Below, piece after piece: positions 1-6,978 of a DNA stretch of 64,000 nt (positions are counted from its first letter, which is position 1; the number at the start of each line of letters is the position of its first letter). This DNA is from CAZHTS01 sp964535315 (GTDB lineage Bacteria > Chloroflexota > Anaerolineae > Anaerolineales > Anaerolineaceae): positions 1 through 64,000 of the forward strand of contig CAZHTS010000003.1 in the NCBI GenBank assembly GCA_964535315.1. The letters run 5' to 3'. Below the pieces are notes generated by a model, which did not search any database, was not told where the DNA came from, and saw only the letters and a list, made by a program, of their open reading frames with translations. A program made the position numbers and the translations under genes.

Positions 1-2
1 CG

Positions 3-53
3 CGCTGGTACGGCGAGATCATCGCCAGCAACGGCGCCCGGCTGCACGGGTAA
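3..53 (+). CDS. C-terminal end of an unidentified protein (partial)
   Basis: An open frame enters from the left edge and stops with TAA at 51-53. It reads RWYGEIIASNGARLHG, with codon use like the neighbouring genes. It ends 7 bp before the stop codon of the convergent FHA gene. Only 16 residues are visible, so no family can be assigned and the frame could be spurious. Confidence 0.45.
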   Translation, partial: RWYGEIIASNGARLHG

Positions 54-60
54 AGAACGT

Positions 61-951
61 CTACTCCACCCGCAGCCGGCTGCTGCCCAGTTCGATCACG
101 TCGCCGGGTCGCAGCAGTTGTGCCCCGGCGACACGCCGGCCTTTGACCCACACCCCGCCGGTCGAGCCCAGGTCGCGCACCTGCCAGCCGGCGGTGGTGA
201 GTTCGATCACGGCATGCCGGTGGGATAGCTCCTCATCCACCAGGCACACATCGTTATCGCTGTCGCTGCCGATGGACAGGCTGCCGCGTAAAGGGATGGC
301 GCGCCCATCGTCCAGGTGCAGCGCCCGCGGCGTCTGGACGGTTGAGGCAGGCGGCAAAAATGGTTTAAGCCACCCGCTCACCCCTGCACCGGTTTCCCCA
401 TTGAGAAGCGCCCCGCCGGAGCGCTTCTCGCCCTGCTCTTCGGCGTTCAGCGCGCCGCCGCTTTGAAGACGCAATTTCAGGCGTTGCTCCAGATGCTGGC
501 CCCCGGCGACAAGGATAGCCACCAGTTCCGGGCCGCCCGGTTCCAGGGCGGCATCCGCGGCCGGTGCAAATACCGTTACCGGGATCCATAACGCCCCACG
601 AACAACGTACGGGCCTTGCTGCCGGGTACGCCGGTAGCATAGCCTGACCCACTCGCGGTTCGGGCCCTCAACCCGCAGACTGATCTTCGCCGCCAGAGCA
701 TCCAGCCTGTCCGCAGCTACAAACGGCGGCTGGGCGCTCACGCTGGCGCAGGCAAACACCTCTTTGTCGCCGGGCCGCAGACCGGGATCAGCGGCGTCCG
801 CCCATTTCAAGTGCAGCGCATAAACCCGTCCCCCGGCTTCTCCATGCTTCGCACCCTGGATACGCCAGAAAACCAGCACACCGACCACCACGAGAAGCGC
901 AATCAGCGCCAACACAAGCCCGCCTGCAGCGGATATTCCCTCCCCGTTCAC
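61..951 (-). CDS. Membrane-anchored FHA-domain protein
   Basis: 296 residues. One N-terminal membrane helix (about residues 8-29) is followed by about 180 residues of unrecognised sequence. A C-terminal forkhead-associated domain covers about 210-296, with the family pattern SIGSDSDNDVCL, then SHRHAVIE, then DLGSTGGVWV. FHA domains bind phosphothreonine peptides, so this is probably a cytoplasmic adaptor reading Ser/Thr kinase signals. No kinase is visible next to it. Convergent with the partial frame at the left edge. A TATAAT box lies on the minus strand at 1095-1090, about 140 bp upstream, without a good -35. Confidence 0.85.
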   Translation of the reverse strand: MNGEGISAAGGLVLALIALLVVVGVLVFWRIQGAKHGEAGGRVYALHLKWADAADPGLRPGDKEVFACASVSAQPPFVAADRLDALAAKISLRVEGPNREWVRLCYRRTRQQGPYVVRGALWIPVTVFAPAADAALEPGGPELVAILVAGGQHLEQRLKLRLQSGGALNAEEQGEKRSGGALLNGETGAGVSGWLKPFLPPASTVQTPRALHLDDGRAIPLRGSLSIGSDSDNDVCLVDEELSHRHAVIELTTAGWQVRDLGSTGGVWVKGRRVAGAQLLRPGDVIELGSSRLRVE

Positions 952-1148
952 ATGCCCCCCAACACTTCCAACCCAGGTTTATTCCGCTGCGCCCACATCG
1001 CTTCCTCTCAACAAGAACAACTTTTGATTAAGCTTCACTGCACCGATGCGTATGCCGTTCCCCACATATAACAACCAACGAACACGCCTATTATAACCCG
1101 CTTTTGCGCAGATCAGAACCAACCGCCGCCTTCAGGCGGGGTAATGCA

Positions 1149-1197
1149 CACTTTTCCAAAGCGCCGATAGTTTAATATTGTCAAAATTGGAAAAGTG
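1149..1197. promoter_or_regulatory. Inverted repeat flanking the kinase/caspase promoter
   Basis: Perfect 11-bp arms CACTTTTCCAA (1149-1159) and TTGGAAAAGTG (1187-1197) are separated by 27 bp. The right arm lies inside the spacer of the candidate promoter (TTGTCA 1178-1183, CACAAT 1201-1206) and the left arm upstream of its -35. That is the geometry of a two-site operator. The binding protein is unknown. Confidence 0.45.
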
Positions 1198-1206
1198 GAG
1201 CACAAT
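1178..1206 (+). promoter_or_regulatory. Candidate promoter for the receiver-kinase/caspase operon
   Basis: TTGTCA (1178-1183), a 17-bp spacer, then CACAAT (1201-1206), matching the housekeeping consensus at 5/6 and 4/6 positions. It sits 78 bp upstream of the ATG at 1284. Confidence 0.4.
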
Positions 1207-1283
1207 CAAGAAACAAACATGAGTCATAGCCAAAACAAAAGGGCAGCACAATCGATTTATCTCCTTATGAAGGGGCGTTTCGG

Positions 1284-3263
1284 ATGCCAGATGAAAAAAA
1301 GATTCGATTGCTGATCGTGGATGACATCGCTGAGACGCGCCACAATGTTCGCACACTGTGCAACTATGCCGCCGGTTATATTGAAGTAATTGGGGAAGCT
1401 CGTACTGGGCGAGAAGCCATAAATAAAGCTTTCGAGACAGAACCCGACGTTATCTTGATGGATATCAACATGCCCGATATGGATGGCCTTACCGCCACCC
1501 AGGTCATCCGTAAACGGCTTAAACATACAGGGGTCGTGGTTTTATCGGTACAATCTGACCCGGATTACATGCGCCGCGCCATGCTGGCCGGGGTCCAGGA
1601 TTTTCTGACAAAACCCCCGATGTACGACGAACTGCTGGATGCCATTCGGCGGGCTAAAGCCATCGTGGAAAGCCAGGCAAGCGCCCTTCAACAGGCCATC
1701 GTCTCAAACAATCAGACCCAAAATGACGAACATCTACATCTAAAAAAACAAGAACTTGAAATCACAATATTTGACCTCACGGCCCGGTTGGAGCTATATC
1801 AACAGAGCCCAATAACCGCCAGCCTGGTCAATGAAATCGAACTGCTCATTTCAGGGTTGGCCCACGATTTGAGAAGCCCCATCAACATTATGCTAGGGAT
1901 TCTTACCACCCTGCCCACAAAAAATGAGAGGAACCAAAAGGACGTGGAGCGCATTTTGCGCCGCTGTTTATATTGCAAATGGATTGCAGATAATTTCTTG
2001 GGGATCAGTATGAGTGAGAAAATGGTGCTTCGCCAGGTCCCCATGCATCAGGCGTTGGATGCAGCCGCCCTCCTTCTGGAAAACCAACTATCCACTTCTA
2101 TCAAAATAGAGAATCAGATCCCCAAAGATGTATCCGTCTACGCAGACGCCAACTTGATTAATATTGTTTTTCTCAATCTACTCACCAATGCTGTCGAAAG
2201 CATGCCTGGCGGCGGGATTATACGCGTAGATACCCTGCAAGAGAAAAACAACATGCTAATTACGATAGAAGATGATGGGGAAATGATCCCGCTGCAACAC
2301 AGAATAAACTTATTCTCGCTTGGTTTTACAACCAAAAAAGCGCACAGTGGAACCGGGTTGTATGTTGCCAGGCGTCTTATGCAACAGCAAGGTGGGGATT
2401 TGATTTACACCCAGTATTCTGAGAAAAAAGTTTTCGGCCTGCTTTTCCCTCTCCAGCCGCCTCCGCCCAAACCAATCGCGGCCCACACCATAGCCGACTT
2501 AGAAGCCTGGAGCATGGCCCTTCGCCAGCGGTTAGAAGAAGCAGCAAAATATGTGCTCACAGAAGAAGAACACCGGGCAATGATCGACGATTTTAAACGT
2601 CTTTCGACCACATTTTCTCAAAATTTGAGCCATGAATTATCTGCTATTGAAGCCCTGACAAAACAAATCACGCTGCGGCTTGCCATTGACGAGAATCAGC
2701 TCACCACGGCCCTCATGAAAGTAAACAAAAATTGTGCTTATTGCCGTCTACTCACCAATAATATTCTGGAAATAGGCGAAGAATCATCTCCCAGGTATTC
2801 AAAAATTTCATTGATCGACGTGGCCGAAACCGTCCTTTCCCTCATTGATCGAAAAATGCCGGAAAATCTATACCGTGTGGAATGGGATGTCGACCCTACA
2901 CTTACGGAAGTCGAAGCTGACGAAGTACAATTGGATCAGGTTTTTATGAATCTGATCCGGAACAGTCTGGATGCCATGCCGCATGGAGGAACCTTAGGTA
3001 TTCAGATCAGCCAGGATCACGAAGAAGCTGTTGTAAAAATATCCGATACGGGAATAGGGATTTCGCCCGATCATCTTCCCCGGCTTTTTCAGCTTGGTTT
3101 TACCACGAAGCCCAAAGGATATGGCATTGGGTTGTATAGTATTCGAAACATCCTGCAAAAACACGGCGGCCAGATACAGGTATTGAGCAAACCAGGGCAA
3201 GGGACAACGTTTGTTTTTCGCCTCCCTATCGTCCAAAAAAAGGTCGAGGTCAAAAATGAATGA
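1284..3263 (+). CDS. Receiver domain with two tandem histidine-kinase cores
   Basis: 659 residues, no membrane segment. The receiver (about 5-125) has phosphoacceptor D60 in DINMPDMDG and the FLTKP lysine. The first kinase core has H194 in LAHDLRSPI, N302 in LTNAVESMP, a degraded G1 box (EDDGEMI instead of DxGxG) and a good G2 box (GTGLY). The second core has H450 in LSHELSAIE, N560 in IRNSLDAMP, intact DTGIGI (588-593) and GYGIGL (612-617). The first core may be a weak or regulatory ATPase and the second the active one (inference). The stop codon lies inside the next gene, an 8-bp overlap that implies co-translation. The AAGGGG ribosome site is a little far from the ATG. Confidence 0.9.
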   Translation: MPDEKKIRLLIVDDIAETRHNVRTLCNYAAGYIEVIGEARTGREAINKAFETEPDVILMDINMPDMDGLTATQVIRKRLKHTGVVVLSVQSDPDYMRRAMLAGVQDFLTKPPMYDELLDAIRRAKAIVESQASALQQAIVSNNQTQNDEHLHLKKQELEITIFDLTARLELYQQSPITASLVNEIELLISGLAHDLRSPINIMLGILTTLPTKNERNQKDVERILRRCLYCKWIADNFLGISMSEKMVLRQVPMHQALDAAALLLENQLSTSIKIENQIPKDVSVYADANLINIVFLNLLTNAVESMPGGGIIRVDTLQEKNNMLITIEDDGEMIPLQHRINLFSLGFTTKKAHSGTGLYVARRLMQQQGGDLIYTQYSEKKVFGLLFPLQPPPPKPIAAHTIADLEAWSMALRQRLEEAAKYVLTEEEHRAMIDDFKRLSTTFSQNLSHELSAIEALTKQITLRLAIDENQLTTALMKVNKNCAYCRLLTNNILEIGEESSPRYSKISLIDVAETVLSLIDRKMPENLYRVEWDVDPTLTEVEADEVQLDQVFMNLIRNSLDAMPHGGTLGIQISQDHEEAVVKISDTGIGISPDHLPRLFQLGFTTKPKGYGIGLYSIRNILQKHGGQIQVLSKPGQGTTFVFRLPIVQKKVEVKNE

Positions 3264-5499
3264 CGCTATTCGTATCCTGATCGTTGAAGATGACTCGGAT
3301 TGGCTGGACATTTATAGTGAATACTTGAGAGACGAAAAATACGAAATTGATACCGCCCGAACCATTCAACAGGCTTTTGAACGCTTAGACAGAGCAATCT
3401 ACGATGTGGTCATTACCGATTTAAAGATGATCGGGTTTGATTACGACTTTGGCGGCTTCAGCGTGCTTAAAAGAGTTCGCGAAATAAGTTCCTGCACGCA
3501 AGTCATCGTCATTACGGCCTATGGTACACAAGAAATCGCATTTCGGGCTACTCAGCAAGGAGCCTTTGATATCGTGTACAAACCCCCCGACCCTGACCGC
3601 CTGCGGGTAAGTGTAAGAGGCGCGATACAGGCCAGTCAGATGCTTGCGACTCGTCGCGGTGATACAGCGCGCCTGTCTCGCCATGCCAGAGTGCCTGCTC
3701 AAAATGCAGCCGAAAACACCCCAGGACTGGGGCTCTTTGGCATCACCGGTAACAGCCGGCAGATGCAAACCACTTTTGAAAAAATCAGCTACGCCGTTCA
3801 TACCGACGCCCCTGTTTTTTTATACGGAGAAACAGGCACCGGGAAGAACCTGATTGCAAAAGCCATCCACCATAATTCCAAACGACAATCTCGCCCTTTC
3901 TCTTCTGTGGCGTTTGCTGATCTTGTGGAGCATTGGAATGCCATTCAGCGCAACCTGTTGCGGATAAAAGGCGGCACCTTCTTCCTGGATTCTTTACAGA
4001 AACCAGGCCCAGGAGCAAGCGCCATCCTGGAAGACCTTTTTACACTTTTGCCCAACGTAGATGTACGCCTGATTTCCACGGTCACTACAGAAGAAAACAC
4101 GCTGGAAAAAATCCGCATCCAATTCGGTTTCGATGCCAATCTGTTTGAGAGGCTTTCACAAACCCCAATTTACATCCCCCCTTTGCGGCTTCGAAAAGAC
4201 GGCGACGACATACCCGCCTTGATCGGCTTTTTTATCCGCACGATCACGGCTGAGCGCTCATCCGAACCACAAATAACCTTTTCAAAAGAGGCGTTAAAAA
4301 AGCTGGTTGATTATGATTATCGTTTGGGAAATGTCAGGGAACTCTATGACATCATTCACAAAGCCGTGAACCTGCTGGGGGCCGAGGGGGAAATTACGCC
4401 TGACCAGCTACCCGCTACGCTGCACCAACGAGAAATGATTGAAGTAAAAGCTGGCCCGGCTCCGGCATCCATTTATACCTTAACCGTTGGCATCGACCAG
4501 TATTTCTTCTTAAACAGGCTGCGTAAGGCTGCTCAGGACGCACAAGACTTTCACGATTTATTGTTGCAAAGCCGGGTGGACAGGCAAAATGCGCTGATGT
4601 TGTTAGATGATCAGGCGACAAAGACGAACATCCTGAATGCTTTATCACAGCTTGCCAGATCGGTAACAGAAAACGATAAGGTTATCATTTTCTTTTCGGG
4701 ACATGGTGTGCAATTACAGGACCTCACCAAAGAAGAATATCTATGCCCGGTTGACACGAATTTTGCCGATCTGGAGAACACACTTATCTCCAGTAAAGAA
4801 TTGACCCGGGCATTTAATGCCATCCACGCCGGCCAGTTCATATGTATTTTTGACGCCTGCCATGCAGGCGGCGTAGGCGAAATCAAACACGCAGGCCTGG
4901 CCATTAAGGATGGGGTCTCCGAGAATTCTTACACACTGTTATCACAGGGCAAGGGTAGAGTGATCCTCGCCTCCAGTTTACCCGACGAGGTTTCCTGGGA
5001 AATCGACACAATGCGCAATGGGTTGTTTACCAATTTTCTGCTCGAAGGATTGAGAGGGAAGGCCGCCCGACAGAATGGCGAGGTGTGGTTGAGCGCTCTG
5101 TTCGGATATGTATCCGAACAAATCCCCAGGCATAGACCACAGCACCCCTATCTCAAATCCGAGACTCAGGACATCGTCATCCTGACAGGCGCCACGCCAA
5201 AAGATACGCGTCACATCCTACAACCTGATCGCGACAATCTTTCTTACAATCTGGCGGCGGTGCGAAATTTGCTCAACAGGGTCTTCAGCGACGAAGGATT
5301 AATTCACTTCTGCCACGACCATTTCCCAATCGTATACGATGATCTGGGCTCAGGAATGAGTAAAGCGACGAAAATTGAATATTTGTTAGACTATTGCGAA
5401 CGCACAATCGAAATCGAAAAGATGTTAAAACTGGTACAGAAGATGAACCCACAACAATATTCGTTTTTTGAAGATCAGCTCCGCAGCCCCACCCCCTGA
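3256..5499 (+). CDS. Receiver / NtrC-like AAA+ / caspase-like protease / death-like domain fusion
   Basis: 747 residues from the ATG at 3256, which has an AGGTCGAGGT ribosome site inside the previous gene; an upstream in-frame start at 3211 is less likely. Receiver about 5-125 with D55. AAA+ domain about 160-390: Walker A GETGTGKN (191-198), Walker B GGTFFLDS (239-246), PPLRLRKDGDDIP, and LGNVREL in place of the usual PGNVREL. The loop carrying GAFTGA is missing, because Walker A and B are only about 48 residues apart. No C-terminal helix-turn-helix follows. Instead there is a peptidase C14 domain (about 407-645) with catalytic His483 in FSGHG and Cys535 in DACHAGG. A helical tail (about 660-742: LLNRVFSDE, GMSKATKIEYLL, NPQQYSFF) resembles effector-associated/death-like adaptor domains. 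It is probably a phosphorylation-gated protease or cell-death effector rather than a transcription factor (inference). Confidence 0.9.
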   Translation: MNDAIRILIVEDDSDWLDIYSEYLRDEKYEIDTARTIQQAFERLDRAIYDVVITDLKMIGFDYDFGGFSVLKRVREISSCTQVIVITAYGTQEIAFRATQQGAFDIVYKPPDPDRLRVSVRGAIQASQMLATRRGDTARLSRHARVPAQNAAENTPGLGLFGITGNSRQMQTTFEKISYAVHTDAPVFLYGETGTGKNLIAKAIHHNSKRQSRPFSSVAFADLVEHWNAIQRNLLRIKGGTFFLDSLQKPGPGASAILEDLFTLLPNVDVRLISTVTTEENTLEKIRIQFGFDANLFERLSQTPIYIPPLRLRKDGDDIPALIGFFIRTITAERSSEPQITFSKEALKKLVDYDYRLGNVRELYDIIHKAVNLLGAEGEITPDQLPATLHQREMIEVKAGPAPASIYTLTVGIDQYFFLNRLRKAAQDAQDFHDLLLQSRVDRQNALMLLDDQATKTNILNALSQLARSVTENDKVIIFFSGHGVQLQDLTKEEYLCPVDTNFADLENTLISSKELTRAFNAIHAGQFICIFDACHAGGVGEIKHAGLAIKDGVSENSYTLLSQGKGRVILASSLPDEVSWEIDTMRNGLFTNFLLEGLRGKAARQNGEVWLSALFGYVSEQIPRHRPQHPYLKSETQDIVILTGATPKDTRHILQPDRDNLSYNLAAVRNLLNRVFSDEGLIHFCHDHFPIVYDDLGSGMSKATKIEYLLDYCERTIEIEKMLKLVQKMNPQQYSFFEDQLRSPTP

Positions 5500-5636
5500 A
5501 ACCAGTCCCGTTTTCTTTGGTCCCTGCCAGTAACGCGTCTCGCGCGATAGCATACAAGCGCCCCAACCTGCGCTAAATTCTGTCACATCCGTCTACCGGT
5601 GGAACGTCGGCTTTGGTTTCGTCAAATTTCCATCTA

Positions 5637-5675
5637 CGCGCTTTTGTACCCTGGCGTCTTTGCGTTAAGCCTTGA
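5637..5675. repeat. Degenerate tttgcgtctttgcgtt-type intergenic element
   Basis: The stretch contains CTGGCGTCTTTGCGTTAA, which resembles an AT/GC-alternating intergenic motif I recall from several environmental bacterial genomes. Only one copy is seen here, so its repeat status rests on memory rather than on this window. Confidence 0.25.
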
Positions 5676-5704
5676 ACCAACAGCGCCCATCCTGCCGCCG
5701 GCCC

Positions 5705-5740
5705 AGGCCACACAGGTCTCGGGGCCCTGTGTGGCCTTTT
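5705..5740 (+). terminator. Intrinsic terminator after the caspase fusion gene
   Basis: Perfect 12-bp arms AGGCCACACAGG (5705-5716) and CCTGTGTGGCCT (5726-5737) with a 9-nt loop, followed by TTTT. It lies about 205 bp after the caspase stop. The T tract points to the plus strand, but the stem also lies downstream of the convergent nitroreductase gene. Confidence 0.75.
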
Positions 5741-5763
5741 GCAGTTCGGATCTCCAGCGGGGT

Positions 5764-6285
5764 TTACCAGCCGTTCCAGTGAACCTTCTCCGGCTTCCAC
5801 TTATCTTTGGCCGGTTCCGCCCCTGCCGGACGGCCAAGGGGGATGACGCTGAGCGGAACGATCGAGTCGGGCAAATTCAAAATAGCCCGAACAGTTCCCA
5901 CCCGCCCGGCGTCGGGCAGGACGGCCGTCCACACCGCACCCCACCCCAACGCTTCGGCTGCCAGCAAAATGTTTTCGGTGGCGGCCGAGCAATCCATCAC
6001 CCACAACAAGCCATTGCCATCGTCAGGCATCTGGCGGCCGGTGTCGCCGCACACCACAATGGCAGCCGGGGCATGCAGCAGCATCTTGGCGTATGGCAAT
6101 TCGCTTCCCAGGCGCTGTAACACCTCGGGCTGGTTGACAACCACAAAGGCCCAGGGTTGCAGATTGACCGCCGACGGCGCAGCCATCCCGGCGCGTACGA
6201 TGCGTTCCAGGTCGGCGTCGGGGACCGGTTCGGCGGTGTACTTGCGGACGCTCTTACGGTTCATGATCAGTGACAAATCGTTCAT
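5764..6285 (-). CDS. Nitroreductase-family flavoprotein
   Basis: 173 residues from the ATG at 6285, chosen because AAAGGA lies 9 nt before it; ATGs further upstream have worse spacing. Nitroreductase-like FMN fold: RKSVRKYTAEPV at the start, APSAVNLQPWAFVV, LLWVMDCSAATENILLAAEALGWGAVW and the PLSVIPLGRP end. The family reduces nitro, quinone or flavin-type substrates with NAD(P)H; the substrate here is not predictable. It lies downstream of a MarR gene, and both share near-identical 16-bp operator-like sites, so it is probably induced by the ligand of that regulator. Confidence 0.88.
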   Translation of the reverse strand: MNDLSLIMNRKSVRKYTAEPVPDADLERIVRAGMAAPSAVNLQPWAFVVVNQPEVLQRLGSELPYAKMLLHAPAAIVVCGDTGRQMPDDGNGLLWVMDCSAATENILLAAEALGWGAVWTAVLPDAGRVGTVRAILNLPDSIVPLSVIPLGRPAGAEPAKDKWKPEKVHWNGW

Positions 6286-6317
6286 GTTTCTCATCCTTTG
6301 CTGCAAAATAGATTTTG

Positions 6318-6333
6318 TTGTTTGTACACACAA
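6318..6333. promoter_or_regulatory. MarR-type operator in front of the nitroreductase gene
   Basis: TTGTTTGTACACACAA is a 16-bp palindrome with 7 of 8 pairs matching. It is 14/16 identical to the site at 6803-6818 in the MarR promoter and lies 33 bp upstream of the nitroreductase start. Confidence 0.6.
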
Positions 6334-6351
6334 GCTTGCAGTTAAAAAAAT

Positions 6352-6786
6352 TCAACCCTCTGCGATGATCTGATTGGCGCGATCGATCTCGGCCGTCAGG
6401 TGATCGGCGAAATCCCGCCCCAACACGGCGACAAAACGTTCGTGCAACGCCGCCCACGCCTGGCGCAAGAGCGGCTGCAATTCCAGGCCCTTTTGCGTCG
6501 GGTACACTTTAGATACCTTCCCCACCAGTTCGCGCCGCAGCAATTGCCGCTCAACCAGCTTGTCGATAAAACGCGTGACGGTTGAAGGCGCCAGATTCAT
6601 ACACGTCGCGATCTCATTCTGATTGATGCCGGGCGTTTCGTTAACAAGCATCTGGACAAAAGCATAAGAAGGAGCCAGCCCGGTGACCATAAAGGCTTCA
6701 TCCGCCATCTTGCTGACCGAACGAGCCAGCGAATTGGCGGTGAAATACAGACAGGCATTAAGGTGAGAATCACATTGGGGTGCCAT
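6352..6786 (-). CDS. MarR-family transcriptional regulator
   Basis: 144 residues from the ATG at 6786, preceded by AAGGAAGG; an in-frame extension to 6918 has no ribosome site and would cross the promoter. Winged helix-turn-helix: INQNEIATCMNLAPSTVTRFIDKLVERQLLRRE, then a wing and YPTQKGLELQPLL, typical of MarR. It probably represses itself and the downstream nitroreductase, since a palindrome overlaps its -10 and a second copy precedes the nitroreductase. The inducer is unknown. Confidence 0.88.
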   Translation of the reverse strand: MAPQCDSHLNACLYFTANSLARSVSKMADEAFMVTGLAPSYAFVQMLVNETPGINQNEIATCMNLAPSTVTRFIDKLVERQLLRRELVGKVSKVYPTQKGLELQPLLRQAWAALHERFVAVLGRDFADHLTAEIDRANQIIAEG

Positions 6787-6802
6787 TGCGCCTTCCTTAC
6801 AA

Positions 6803-6818
6803 TTGTTTGCACATACAA
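6803..6818. promoter_or_regulatory. MarR-type operator overlapping the marR promoter
   Basis: TTGTTTGCACATACAA, extended by AA/TT to a 20-bp imperfect palindrome (6801-6820) that overlaps the -10 box at 6823-6818. The arrangement is typical of autorepression. Confidence 0.65.
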
Positions 6819-6845
6819 TTATAAGCCAGACAGGATTGTTGTCAA
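6818..6845 (-). promoter_or_regulatory. Promoter of the MarR/nitroreductase unit
   Basis: On the minus strand, a perfect TTGACA (6845-6840), 16-bp spacer and perfect TATAAT (6823-6818), ending 31 bp before the MarR start codon. Confidence 0.8.
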
Positions 6846-6911
6846 GAGTTTCTGCCTCCACCACTCTCTTCTTAAGCGTTAGGAAGGGTTTAAAAAAGGT
6901 GTCAATAGAGA

Positions 6912-6939
6912 TTGACAATTCACACGATCCGGGTATAGA
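6912..6939 (+). promoter_or_regulatory. Promoter of the SPFH-domain gene
   Basis: TTGACA (6912-6917), 16-bp spacer, TATAGA (6934-6939), 39 bp before the ATG at 6979. Confidence 0.65.
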
Positions 6940-6978
6940 CTTAGTGCGGTTGTTTTTTATTCACAGAATAGGAGAACC

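Larger units (their letters stand above)
952..1283. other. Divergent intergenic region
   Basis: 332 bp between the FHA gene (minus) and the kinase/caspase pair (plus). It contains a minus-strand TATAAT at 1095-1090, a small GC hairpin (ccgcc/ggcgg, 1126-1139), an 11-bp inverted repeat at 1149-1197 and a plausible plus-strand promoter at 1178-1206. No coding signal was seen. Confidence 0.6.

Noticed and set aside
1126..1139. Small GC hairpin CCGCC-TTCA-GGCGG
   Set aside because: Only 5 bp and without T tract; too weak to call a terminator.
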